A stretch of DNA of 64,000 nt from Arthrobacter sp. M4. Lineage in GTDB: Bacteria; Actinomycetota; Actinomycetes; Actinomycetales; Micrococcaceae. Numbering within the stretch: position 1 is the first letter of the stretch; each line of letters starts with the position of its first letter. The stretch covers positions 1 through 64,000 of the forward strand of contig NZ_JAIWYX010000016.1 in NCBI RefSeq assembly GCF_020251205.1, read 5' to 3'. Position numbers and translations under genes: made by a program. The notes under the pieces are model-generated. The model had not been told where the DNA came from, did not search any database, and saw only the letters and a program-made list of their open reading frames with translations. Shown here in pieces: positions 1-7,699 of the stretch.

Positions 1-620
1 ACAACGAACCCATCACCCAACCCGCCGAACCCGAAAACCTCGACACAGAAGGCCTCCTCAAAGGCATCTACAAACTGTCGCCAGCCGTGGAGGAGGACGC
101 CGGAAACAGTCCTCGGACGCACATCCTTGCCTCGGGTGTTGCGGTGCCGTGGGCGCTGGAAGCGCAAGCCCTGCTCAAGCAGGATTGGGGAGTCAGCGCG
201 GATGTCTTCTCAGTGACCAGCTGGAACGAACTGCGGCGCGACGGACTCGCCGCTGAGGAACATGCCTTCCTCAACCCGGGCGAAGAACCGCACACGCCGT
301 TTATTGCTGAAAAGCTGAAGGACCACAATGGCCCGGTTGTTGCGGTCAGTGACTACATGAAGGCAGTCCCGGACCAGATCCGCCAATTCGTGCCCAACGA
401 CTTCGCAACCCTCGGCGCGGACGAGTTCGGCTTCGCGGACACCCGCGCGGCCGCCCGGCGCCACTTCAAGATCGACACCCATTCAATTGTGGTGAAGGCC
501 CTCCAGCTCCTTGCTGCACGGGGCGAAGTGGACGCCGGAGCGCCGGCGTATGCGATGGATCGCTACAAGCTCCTGGATGTTAATGCTGGAACCACCGGCA
601 ACACTGGCGGCGATTCCTAG
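1..620 (+). CDS. aceE: Pyruvate dehydrogenase E1 component, C-terminal part
   Basis: This is the 3' end of a gene that begins before the window; the frame runs from base 3 and gives 205 residues to the TAG at 618-620. The E1 subunit decarboxylates pyruvate with thiamine diphosphate and passes the acetyl group to E2. What is left is the C-terminal transketolase-like domain. The opening NEPITQPAEP and EGLLKGIYKLSP, the SWNELRRDGL stretch, VVAVSDYMKAVPDQIR and the closing GADEFGFADTRAAARRHF are all characteristic of homodimeric AceE. An internal GTG at 87 is not the real start, because AceE-like sequence continues upstream of it. A long inverted repeat follows the stop. It has no evident link to the purine genes downstream. 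Confidence 0.93.
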   Translation, partial: NEPITQPAEPENLDTEGLLKGIYKLSPAVEEDAGNSPRTHILASGVAVPWALEAQALLKQDWGVSADVFSVTSWNELRRDGLAAEEHAFLNPGEEPHTPFIAEKLKDHNGPVVAVSDYMKAVPDQIRQFVPNDFATLGADEFGFADTRAAARRHFKIDTHSIVVKALQLLAARGEVDAGAPAYAMDRYKLLDVNAGTTGNTGGDS

Positions 621-636
621 CGGTCTGTTCAAAACA

Positions 637-718
637 CAGCCCGCGGGTTTGTGTCCAGATGATCCCCCCAACATGATGTGGCGAGCCGATCGTCTGGACG
701 CAAACCCGGGGCGGGCTG
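637..718. terminator. Long imperfect hairpin downstream of aceE
   Basis: The left arm (637-664) and right arm (688-718) are near-perfect inverted copies: CAGCCCGC..GGGTTTG.GTCCAGA.GATC pairs with its complement, with one 3-nt bulge and two mismatches, around a 23-nt loop. It lies 16 bp after the aceE stop and before the convergent DUF1508 gene, so it could terminate both. It has no T-run. Confidence 0.6.
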
Positions 719-733
719 AAGTGACTGAAGTAC

Positions 734-928
734 CTAGCTGGCGCCTACTGCGCGCCTGTCAACAACAAAGCCGGTGGCTGCGTTTTCCCGGACGGCCGTA
801 ATTCCAGCCACCACTGACTTGATGTCCGGGAACCTGGGGGAAATGGCAACCACAGTTCCATCGTCTGCCTTGAGCCGGAACCTAAACGTGCCTTCTCCCG
901 CCATGGAAATCTCAAAAGTGCCCGACAA
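734..928 (-). CDS. YegP-type DUF1508 small protein
   Basis: The 64-residue protein carries one DUF1508 (YegP) repeat: GTFEISMAGEGTFRFRLKADDG, then a central VVAISPRFPDIKSVVAGITAVRENAA. The family is made of small proteins with a curved sheet plus helix; their biochemical role is unsettled. The predicted start is TTG at 928, since no ATG is available at the family-typical N terminus, and only a weak AGGG lies upstream. It points back at aceE and is divergent from the MocA-like gene. A second, longer DUF1508 gene is at 26962-27261. The domain call is fairly firm and the start is not. Confidence 0.65.
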   Translation of the reverse strand: MSGTFEISMAGEGTFRFRLKADDGTVVAISPRFPDIKSVVAGITAVRENAATGFVVDRRAVGAS

Positions 929-999
929 TTGACCCTACTTTCTCAGTGCGGATGCTTCATTGCGCCCCACCGGTCTTTTGAAAAGGACTCGCTGCGTTG

Positions 1000-1066
1000 T
1001 GAGACCCGGAGTCTCATTAGAGGATAGCTATGACTTTCGGCCTCCGAAAGACCTACCGGCCGGTAG
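1000..1066. promoter_or_regulatory. Three adjacent palindromes in a divergent intergenic region
   Basis: Between the DUF1508 gene and the MocA-like gene lie TGAGAC-N5-GTCTCA (1000-1016), CTTTCGG-N3-CCGAAAG (1034-1050) and the perfect 14-mer CTACCGGCCGGTAG (1053-1066). Their packing suggests operators for the divergent pair. The first resembles, with a 5-nt rather than 4-nt spacer, the dyad found at other purine promoters in this window. Confidence 0.4.
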
Positions 1067-1179
1067 CCCATTAAATTCACCTACAGGAAACATGATTTAG
1101 CATGTATTCCCGCTGTTGCATAGTACTGGCTGGGAATGTATCCCGTCCTCACTCTTCCGCGCGGATCTAAGGTGGATCC

Positions 1180-1902
1180 ATGACCCCCAGAACACCCCAG
1201 GAAAACCCTGCGGAAAGCGCTTCGAAACGTAGCCTTTCAGGCGGCGGTGAACGTGAGGGAACTCCGCCCATCGGCGTCCTGCTAGCGGCTGGAGCAGGCA
1301 CACGGCTGGGGCGCGGCCCCAAGGCGCTACTCCCCTTCCGCGGTAGGACATTGGTTGAAGTCCTCGCGGACACCCTGCTCGGCGGCGGTTGCCGCGAGGT
1401 TCTTGTTGTGCTCGGCGCAGACGCGTCCAACGTCCAGGCGAAAACGGACCTTGGCCGGCACCGCGTGCTGGTGAACGAAAATTGGGTCGATGGGATGGGC
1501 GGTTCTTTCCGCCTGGCCATGGCTGCAGCCCAGGAACCCGCCCAAGGGCACAATGTCCTGGTGGCGTTGGTGGACCAGCCCGGCCTCACACCCGCCGTCG
1601 TTTCGCTACTCATCAATCAACACCAGCCCGGGAGGGTCACCGCTGCCGGTTTCAGGGCTCCCGACGGCACCCTTCGTCGCGGCCACCCCATCCTGTTCGA
1701 CGCCGAACTCGTAAAGGAAGCCGCGAACTCTGCTATCGGCGACGCAGGTGCCCGTGCTTTCCTGGCCGCGCACCCTGAACTCGTCGACGTCGTCGACTGC
1801 ACGGAAGTTGCCGGACCGGAAGGCGGTGCCGACGTCGACACTCCCGCCCAGCTTCATTTGCTGGACGGGTTCGACGCCGGCCTGCCGCCCGGTGCCCCTT
1901 AG
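1180..1902 (+). CDS. MocA-like molybdenum cofactor nucleotidyltransferase
   Basis: The protein (240 aa) is a MobA/MocA-type NTP transferase. It shows the N-terminal signature GVLLAAGAGTRLG followed by PKALLPFRG, the metal-binding ALVDQPGLT region at about residues 128-136, and a late GGADVDTPAQL. MocA enzymes add CMP to molybdopterin to form the cytosine dinucleotide cofactor used by xanthine-dehydrogenase-family enzymes, which fits the convergent XDH genes 33 bp away. In E. coli mocA (ygfJ) is likewise next to xdhD and ygfM. The start is ATG 1180 with AAGGTGG upstream. The first 28 residues are a variable extension. Specificity for MCD rather than MGD is inferred from context. Confidence 0.8.
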   Translation: MTPRTPQENPAESASKRSLSGGGEREGTPPIGVLLAAGAGTRLGRGPKALLPFRGRTLVEVLADTLLGGGCREVLVVLGADASNVQAKTDLGRHRVLVNENWVDGMGGSFRLAMAAAQEPAQGHNVLVALVDQPGLTPAVVSLLINQHQPGRVTAAGFRAPDGTLRRGHPILFDAELVKEAANSAIGDAGARAFLAAHPELVDVVDCTEVAGPEGGADVDTPAQLHLLDGFDAGLPPGAP

Positions 1903-1935
1903 TCGCGGCTTCACGCCTGCAGCCTGAGCGGCGAC

Positions 1936-4776
1936 TTAGGCGGCGGCCTCGGCCGCCGCTGAGGCCATGGCTGCCTGTTCCCGCAGGGCCAGGTAGATCC
2001 GGTCCCGGGCAATGGGCAGCTCGGAGAAGCGGATCCCGGTCGCGTTGCGGATGGCATTCGCCAGGGCCGGCGCCACAGGGTTGAACGGGCTTTCGCTCAT
2101 CGACTTGGCACCGAGCGGACCCAGGGCGTCGTTGGTCTTGGCGAAGTAGATCTCGCTCCTGGGAACGTCCGCGAAGCTGGGGATGTGATACTGCCGGAGG
2201 ATGTCGGTGGTCACACTGCCTTGCTCGTCCACTCGGACCTCTTCGTAGAGCGCAGCGCCGAGTGCTTGGGCGATGCCTCCTTCGATCTGGCCGCGGCATT
2301 GCCTCGGATTGACCACGACGCCCGCGTCCGCTGCCTGCACGCTTTGCAGGATCCGCAATTCACCGGTGCCAGTGTTAACAGCCACGCGGAAGCCATGGAC
2401 ATTAAAGGCAACCGAGCGAGGCGTCCCGCCCCAGTGTCCCTCCGCGGTCAGATCAATGCCCTGCTTCCGGGCTTTGTGGTAGAGCTCCGCCAGCGGAACA
2501 ACGTGTCCTGCGCAGTCAACCGTTCGTCCATTCAAGTGGCAATCCGCTTGTTTCAAGCCCAGGAGGCCAGCTGCAAATCCACGGATCTTAGTGGACAGCT
2601 CCTCCGCTGCGGCCAGTGTCGCCTTCCCAGCCACCACGGTACCGGTAGAGCCAAAGGCTCCCGTGTCGTGCGTTACCAGGTCAGTGTCGGACTGCCGGAC
2701 GGCGACGTCTGCCGCCGAGGTACCAAGCGCCGTCGCCGCCAATTGGGCGTGGACCGTGGTGGTGCCGTTGCCGAACTCGGCGGTTCCGACGGCGGCGCCG
2801 TACGTTCCGTCCGGAAGGAGGGCCAACCGCGTGTGGGCGTAGTGGCCACGCGGGGGAACGGTGTCGATCATGGACAGCGCAGCCCCGGTTCCGGTAACCC
2901 ACTCGGGCCCCAGATCGTCGAGTCCGGCTGCGACGTACCGATCCCGCCCACGGTCCAGGGCGTCCCGCACCAAGGCGACGCACTGATCCAGGCCGTAGCT
3001 GCCGTAGTGCACGTCTTCTTCCGGCTCCGGGCTGGTGGACAGCATGTCGTCACCGTCGCGGACCATGTTCAGCAGCCTGAATTCCAACGGATCCATGCCG
3101 ATGCCTGCCGCCAGTTCGTCGATTCCGGATTCGATGGCGAAGATCATTTGGCTCAGGCCGTAGCCACGGAACGCTCCGGACGGCACCGTGTTGGTGTAAA
3201 CGGCATGGGCGTCCACCTTCTTGTTGGCGCACTTGTAGACGGCCAGGGACTCCCCACAGCCGTGGAACATCACGCCCGGTGCATGGTTTCCGTACGCCCC
3301 GGTGTCGCTGAGGACCTCGAGCTGTATCGCGGTCAAATGGCCGTCCCGACTGGCGCCCGCCTTGAGGTGGATAGTGAAGGGGTGGCGTGTGGTGGTGGAC
3401 GTAAATTGTTCAGTGCGGGTGAATTCCACCTGGACGGGCCGGCGCAGCCTCAGGGCCGCGAGCGCCACAAGGTCCTCGGTGAGCACCTCCTGCTTGCTGC
3501 CAAAACCACCGCCTACCCTGCCCGCGACCACGCGGACACGATCTTCGGGCAGCTCGAACAGACGGCTGAGCGTACGCTTGACCAGGAAGGGAACCTGGCT
3601 GGACGAACGGACCACCAGCCGGTCCTCGTCGTCCATCCAGGCGATGGATGAGTGGGTTTCCAGGGCGACGTGCTGCACGCGATGGGTCTTGTACGTGCGT
3701 TCATGGATGATGTCGGCGGCCCTGAAGCCGGCTTCCACGTCGCCGAGTTCCGAGTGCAGTTCGGCTGCGACATTGTTTGCGGGCCGGGAGATTCGGGACT
3801 CTTCGGAGTCCTTGTCGCCGTGGATCGCCGGCGCGCCGGGCTGCATTGCTTCCTCCGGGCTGTGGACGGCGTCCAGGACCTCATATTCGACGGCGATGGC
3901 CCGGGTCCCGGCCTCTGCCGCCGCAACCGTTTCGGCCACGACTGCCGCGACGCGCTGGCCGATGAAGCGCACCACGTTGTCCAGGACGCGGGTGTCGTCC
4001 GGATCGTCCGTGTAGAGCTCGTGCTGCGCGGTGGAGAATAGCTGGGTTGGCGAATCCTCGTGAGTGAAAACTGCCACTACGCCGGGGATTTTCAGGGCGT
4101 CACTGGCATCGATGGACACAATGCGCGCGTGGGCGTGCGGCGAGCGCAGCAGCTTGAGGTGCAACAGACCGGGCAGTTCCTCTGAGGGAACGTCCAGCGT
4201 GTAGCGGGCGGCACCGGTGACGACGACCCGTCCCGCCGGAGCGGGTGCATTCTCGCCAAGGCGGCCGGAATCTGGGCGCGCCTCCAGGCGTCGCTGCCCG
4301 CCGTCGTCGTTGGCGGCTGAATCGGCTGCTGTGGTGGTTGCGGCAGCGGTGGGAACACCGCAGACGGAGTCCGCGATGGAACGGTACCCGGTGCAGCGGC
4401 AAAGGTTGCCCTTGAGGTTGCGGGGCAGGTTGTCTCGCTGCTCGTCGGAGAACGTGGCCGCGGTCATGATCATGCCCGCCGTGCAGAAACCACACTGGAA
4501 GCCTTGATTGTCCAGGAACTGTTGCTGGACGGGGTGCAATAGGTCGCCGTCCGAGAGCCCTTCGATGGTGGTGACCGAGCGGCCTTCGGCGCGGACAGCA
4601 GGGTAGATGCAGCTATGCACCGGGACGCCGTCGACGTGGACTGTGCACGCGCCGCAGTCGCCACCGTCGCAACCCTTCCTGACACCGAAGTTTCCCTGCT
4701 CGCGGAGGAAGGTGCGCAAGCACTGGCCCGGGCGTGGTGTGGCTTCCATGGCGGCGCCGTTGATCTCGATAGTCAT
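1936..4776 (-). CDS. Fused [2Fe-2S]/molybdopterin subunit of xanthine dehydrogenase (XdhD-like)
   Basis: The protein (946 aa) joins two subunits that are often separate. Residues 1 to about 155 form the ferredoxin-like and [2Fe-2S]-helical domains (GCDGGDCGACTV, FQCGFCTAGM, LCRCTGY). From about residue 195 it is the molybdopterin domain, with RVVVTGAARYTLD, GRVGGGFGSK, GAFRGYGLSQ and a C-terminal KSMSESPF holding the catalytic glutamate. It oxidises hypoxanthine or xanthine towards urate. The start is ATG 4776, 2 bp after the FAD-subunit stop; the frame stays open further upstream but that stretch is the FAD gene in another frame. The FeS-Mo fusion with a separate FAD subunit and nearby MocA resembles E. 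coli XdhD-YgfM-MocA rather than XdhAB. The exact purine substrate is not proven. Confidence 0.9.
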   Translation of the reverse strand: MTIEINGAAMEATPRPGQCLRTFLREQGNFGVRKGCDGGDCGACTVHVDGVPVHSCIYPAVRAEGRSVTTIEGLSDGDLLHPVQQQFLDNQGFQCGFCTAGMIMTAATFSDEQRDNLPRNLKGNLCRCTGYRSIADSVCGVPTAAATTTAADSAANDDGGQRRLEARPDSGRLGENAPAPAGRVVVTGAARYTLDVPSEELPGLLHLKLLRSPHAHARIVSIDASDALKIPGVVAVFTHEDSPTQLFSTAQHELYTDDPDDTRVLDNVVRFIGQRVAAVVAETVAAAEAGTRAIAVEYEVLDAVHSPEEAMQPGAPAIHGDKDSEESRISRPANNVAAELHSELGDVEAGFRAADIIHERTYKTHRVQHVALETHSSIAWMDDEDRLVVRSSSQVPFLVKRTLSRLFELPEDRVRVVAGRVGGGFGSKQEVLTEDLVALAALRLRRPVQVEFTRTEQFTSTTTRHPFTIHLKAGASRDGHLTAIQLEVLSDTGAYGNHAPGVMFHGCGESLAVYKCANKKVDAHAVYTNTVPSGAFRGYGLSQMIFAIESGIDELAAGIGMDPLEFRLLNMVRDGDDMLSTSPEPEEDVHYGSYGLDQCVALVRDALDRGRDRYVAAGLDDLGPEWVTGTGAALSMIDTVPPRGHYAHTRLALLPDGTYGAAVGTAEFGNGTTTVHAQLAATALGTSAADVAVRQSDTDLVTHDTGAFGSTGTVVAGKATLAAAEELSTKIRGFAAGLLGLKQADCHLNGRTVDCAGHVVPLAELYHKARKQGIDLTAEGHWGGTPRSVAFNVHGFRVAVNTGTGELRILQSVQAADAGVVVNPRQCRGQIEGGIAQALGAALYEEVRVDEQGSVTTDILRQYHIPSFADVPRSEIYFAKTNDALGPLGAKSMSESPFNPVAPALANAIRNATGIRFSELPIARDRIYLALREQAAMASAAAEAAA

Positions 4777-4778
4777 GC

Positions 4779-5750
4779 TCAGGCCTCCTTCTTCGGGGTG
4801 GTCGGCTGGGTGGAAGCTTGCGGGGACAGCGTGTGGGCGCGACCTCTTTGCGGAACTGGTCTCCCCGGAGCATCCGGTCCTATTCCCCAGAAGTCGCCGG
4901 TAACTCGTGCCGGACCGGGCTCGAAGAGTTCTGCCCGGATCTCCTCTGCCAGCCGGTAGCTCATGTCGCGACGCCATTCGGGAAGCCCGTGGATGTCGTC
5001 GTGGTAAAGCTCGGCGGGAATCGCGGCGTCGAGGGCTTGTGCCAACCCTGCCGCGTCCGGCAGCGCCGAACCATCGAATCTCAACTGGACCGGACGCTTG
5101 GTTGAGGCTGTGATAGTCAGGACGAAGCCGCCGTCGGGATCTCCCCGGCCAATCAGCAACGCGCCGGAGCGGCCCAGATTGCTCAGCGAAAGCCGCCTGA
5201 ACGCAGGCCGCGAGACCAAGGTATTGGCTGGCAAGTGGATGCTGCGTAGCAGCTCCCCCGTTTCCAGGACGTTGCGGCCATCCCCCAACACGAAGTCCGC
5301 AACAGGAACCGTGCGCTGCGTGCCGCCCGGGCCAAGGATTGTTGCTGTGGCATCCAGGCCTGCACACAGGGAGATCATGGGCCCGGCAGGAAGCGAGGTG
5401 CAGATGTTTCCGCCCACTGTGGACATATTCCACACCTTGAAAGAGGCCACAAAGGCGTCGCAGCAGGGCCTAATCAGTTCCAGCGCCGGCCAGGGCGTTC
5501 CGTTCGGCGAGCCCGCAATCCGCTCGGGCAGCTCGTAGAGCTCCGCGACGGTGCACGTGGCTGCAAGTTCGATGCCGTCGTCCCGCACCGTCACGGCAGG
5601 CCAGCCTGCGTTGCCTAGGTCGAGGAGCCGCTTCAGGACTGTGCTTCCGTAGGAAAAGAGCACCGTGCCGCCGGCGAGCCAGGCGTCGCCTTCACGCCAA
5701 TCGGAAGGGTCGGTGGTTGGCACCACGGCCTCGATTGTGTTCAGGTCCAT
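4779..5750 (-). CDS. FAD-binding subunit of xanthine dehydrogenase (YgfM-like)
   Basis: The protein (323 aa) is the flavin subunit that moves electrons from the iron-sulfur clusters to the final acceptor. Visible are WLAGGTVLFS (the AGGT-type FAD loop), the FAD-binding segment WNMSTVGGNICTSLPAGPM at about residues 109-127, then LGDGRNVLETGELL and a CO-dehydrogenase-flavoprotein C-terminal domain ending near DIHGLPEWRRDMSYRL. The start ATG 5750 lies inside the end of xdhC (10-bp overlap), and the stop is 2 bp before the FeS-Mo subunit. This shows tight coupling in the order xdhC, FAD subunit, FeS-Mo subunit. The last 30 residues are low-complexity and probably disordered. Confidence 0.88.
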   Translation of the reverse strand: MDLNTIEAVVPTTDPSDWREGDAWLAGGTVLFSYGSTVLKRLLDLGNAGWPAVTVRDDGIELAATCTVAELYELPERIAGSPNGTPWPALELIRPCCDAFVASFKVWNMSTVGGNICTSLPAGPMISLCAGLDATATILGPGGTQRTVPVADFVLGDGRNVLETGELLRSIHLPANTLVSRPAFRRLSLSNLGRSGALLIGRGDPDGGFVLTITASTKRPVQLRFDGSALPDAAGLAQALDAAIPAELYHDDIHGLPEWRRDMSYRLAEEIRAELFEPGPARVTGDFWGIGPDAPGRPVPQRGRAHTLSPQASTQPTTPKKEA

Positions 5751-7042
5751 GACTCCTCCTGGCGGTTTGGGTGGATGCTTTGTGGTGCGGCGTCGAATAG
5801 CGGCTCCGCTGAATGGATCGGGCCTGTGCCGTCCTTGAGTGGCGCCAGGCTTCCCCGGCCCCGCGCCGCGACGATTTCCGCGGTGATAGACACCGCCACT
5901 TCTGCGGGCGTCACGGCACCCAGGTCAAGGCCGATCGGCGAATGCAGCCTGGACAGGGCCTCCGCGGAAGTACCAGCGTCCAAAAGGGCTTCGATACGGT
6001 GCCGGTGGCTTCGCCTTGACCCCATCGCGCCTACGTAGGCAACGGGCAGTCGCAGGGCGGTTTCCAGTAACGGGATGTCGAACTTGGGGTCGTGCGTCAG
6101 GACGCAGATCACGGTACGAGCATCGATCCCGCCCTGCTCGGCCTCTTTTTGCAGGTAGAGGTGCGGCCATTCGGTAGCGACTTCGTCGGCGTCGCGGAAG
6201 CGGTCCTGGCTGGCGAAAGCGACGCGGGCGTCGCACAAGGTGACGTGGTACCCGAGGAGCCTCGCGGCCGGGAGCAGGGCTGCCCCAAAGTCGTTCGCCC
6301 CGAAGATCAGCATGCGGGCCGGCGGCAACCTCGACTCCACGAACAGGGTGACCGGCTCCGGGAGTGGCGAGGCGCCATCGGCTCGACCAATGGAACCGGC
6401 AACGCCGCAGCCGTCCGACGGCGACAGCCTCACCAGCCCGGCCCTGCCTCCCCTGAGCAGCGGCCCAAGCTGGGCGGCAGCGGCCCGCACCAGCCCGGCG
6501 TCGTCGTCCAGGAGGGTGGCCAGCGCCGATGACTCCGTGACGCTGAACGCCACGGGATCATAGACGACGACGGCGGAACGCGGCGCGTCGAGGCGGCGGA
6601 TCAGTGCCGCGGGAGTTGTGGACGGTGAGTCCGCACGAGAGCCGACTTCTGGCCGAGTGCCGGCTGGATGGACTGTGACCTGGGACCCCTGCTTGCCCAC
6701 GAAGCCCAGCTCATGCAGCCCGCCGACAGGAAACGGTTGGATGTGGATGTCCAGCTCGCCCCCGCAGCTCAGACCGGCCGCGAACGCGTCTTCTGCGCTG
6801 TAGCCGAACGACTCCAGCCTGCTGCTTCCGCAGCGCATGGCTTCCAGCGCGGATTCGACGACGGCCCCTTCCACGCAACCCCCGGACAGGCTGCCGAGGA
6901 TCTCACCGTGCTCGGAAACGATCATCGATGTCCCCAGCGGCCGCGGTACCGAGCCCGCCGCGGCGACGATAGTGGCCACCGCGCAACGTTCGCCGGACAC
7001 AGCCGGAGGCCAGCTGCGCAGTGACTGCATCAGATCCAGCAT
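5741..7042 (-). CDS. xdhC: XdhC family molybdenum cofactor insertion/sulfuration protein
   Basis: The protein (433 aa) has the XdhC N-terminal domain (VATIVAAAGSVPRPLGTSM, SGGCVEGAVVE, LSCGGELDI with the conserved cysteines) and the C-terminal Rossmann domain (ARMLIFGANDFGAALL, then VLTHDPKFDIPLLETAL and YVGAMGSRRSHRHR). XdhC binds the molybdenum cofactor, supports its sulfuration and inserts it into apo-xanthine dehydrogenase. It is the first gene of the three-gene minus-strand operon and overlaps the FAD-subunit gene by 10 bp. An AAGGAAG ribosome site precedes ATG 7042. The family is often 250-350 residues; here the linker between the domains is longer. Confidence 0.9.
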   Translation of the reverse strand: MLDLMQSLRSWPPAVSGERCAVATIVAAAGSVPRPLGTSMIVSEHGEILGSLSGGCVEGAVVESALEAMRCGSSRLESFGYSAEDAFAAGLSCGGELDIHIQPFPVGGLHELGFVGKQGSQVTVHPAGTRPEVGSRADSPSTTPAALIRRLDAPRSAVVVYDPVAFSVTESSALATLLDDDAGLVRAAAAQLGPLLRGGRAGLVRLSPSDGCGVAGSIGRADGASPLPEPVTLFVESRLPPARMLIFGANDFGAALLPAARLLGYHVTLCDARVAFASQDRFRDADEVATEWPHLYLQKEAEQGGIDARTVICVLTHDPKFDIPLLETALRLPVAYVGAMGSRRSHRHRIEALLDAGTSAEALSRLHSPIGLDLGAVTPAEVAVSITAEIVAARGRGSLAPLKDGTGPIHSAEPLFDAAPQSIHPNRQEESWT

Positions 7043-7260
7043 GGCAACACTTCCTTTACCCGTGAGATTCGGGCCCTTCCCCGCGCCGTGATCGACGTCA
7101 GCAGGGTCCGGCCAGAGCAGCAGCGCGACCTAAGCCCCATATTCTCACCTGAGTGGCAATCCGACGCGGGATTTGTTCTCGGCTTTGTGTTAAGGGCCAG
7201 GGCGCTAGAAAAGTCTGTGGAGGAAAACATGTGGCGGAACCCCACATTTGGTGGGACCCA

Positions 7261-7296
7261 TATTTGGCGGGGCATTTGGCGGGGCATTTGGCGGGG
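7261..7296. repeat. 12-bp direct repeat, three copies
   Basis: Three consecutive copies of (C/T)ATTTGGCGGGG occupy 7261-7296, flanked by partial copies (ACATTTGGTGGG before, ACATTTTGGAGG after). They sit in the gap upstream of xdhC. Confidence 0.85.
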
Positions 7297-7309
7297 CCAC
7301 ATTTTGGAG

Positions 7310-7339
7310 GGCCGGGGCAGTTCCTCCTCTGCCCCGGCC
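7310..7339 (-). terminator. GC-rich hairpin, likely terminator of the guaD-permease transcript
   Basis: The 11-bp stem GGCCGGGGCAG/CTGCCCCGGCC (7310-7320 and 7329-7339) is perfect around an 8-nt loop. It lies downstream of the minus-strand permease. A weaker hairpin, GCCTCTCC-N7-GGAGAGGC (7585-7607), sits closer to the stop. Confidence 0.6.
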
Positions 7340-7392
7340 CAATGGCGGTCCGTCCGCTGCCACTCCTCCCGCCCTTTCGCCAGTCCCGACTG

Positions 7393-7533
7393 CCCGGTCG
7401 ATACCAGGCCGCCCGGTCGACACCAGGCACCCGGTCGACACCAGGCACCCGGTCGACACCAGGCACCCGGTCGACACCAGGCACCCGGTCGATACCAGGC
7501 TCCCGGTCGAATCCAGGCTCCCGGACACCAGGC
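7393..7533. repeat. 18-bp tandem repeat array
   Basis: Seven head-to-tail copies of CCCGGTCGACACCAGGCA plus a truncated eighth occupy 7393-7533. The first unit has one extra base, copies 2-5 are identical, and the flanking copies carry one or two substitutions. The unit contains GTCGAC. Units abut with no unique spacer, so this is a minisatellite and not a CRISPR. Confidence 0.95.
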
Positions 7534-7699
7534 TTTTCGGGCGGGAGGAGCGGCGCCGCCACCCGTCGTCGTAGTTTTCGGTGAGCCTCTCCGCGGAGTG
7601 GAGAGGCCCATCCGGCCGACAACAAGTGCCTATTCAATGCGGCTACAGCTTTGGACCACCGGAGTTCGCCCCACGAAGGGGACGTTTGTGCCGGCCCGG

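Larger units (their letters stand above)
7043..7699. other. Repeat-rich 657-bp gap without a gene
   Basis: This stretch between xdhC and the NCS2 permease has no credible gene. Open frames crossing it merely read the 18-bp repeat, which stays open in several frames. It holds the xdhC promoter side (7043-7240), three 12-bp units (7261-7296), two hairpins suited to end the permease transcript (7310-7339 and 7585-7607) and the 18-bp array (7393-7533). Confidence 0.75.

Noticed and set aside
2185..3651. 488-codon plus-strand frame
   Set aside because: Antisense to the molybdopterin domain of XDH, no family motif and no ribosome site.
4777..5433. N-terminal extension of the FeS-Mo subunit frame
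   Set aside because: The extra 219 codons are another frame of the FAD subunit gene; the [2Fe-2S] domain begins exactly at 4776.
7393..7533. CRISPR array
   Set aside because: Units abut directly with no spacers and there are no cas genes.
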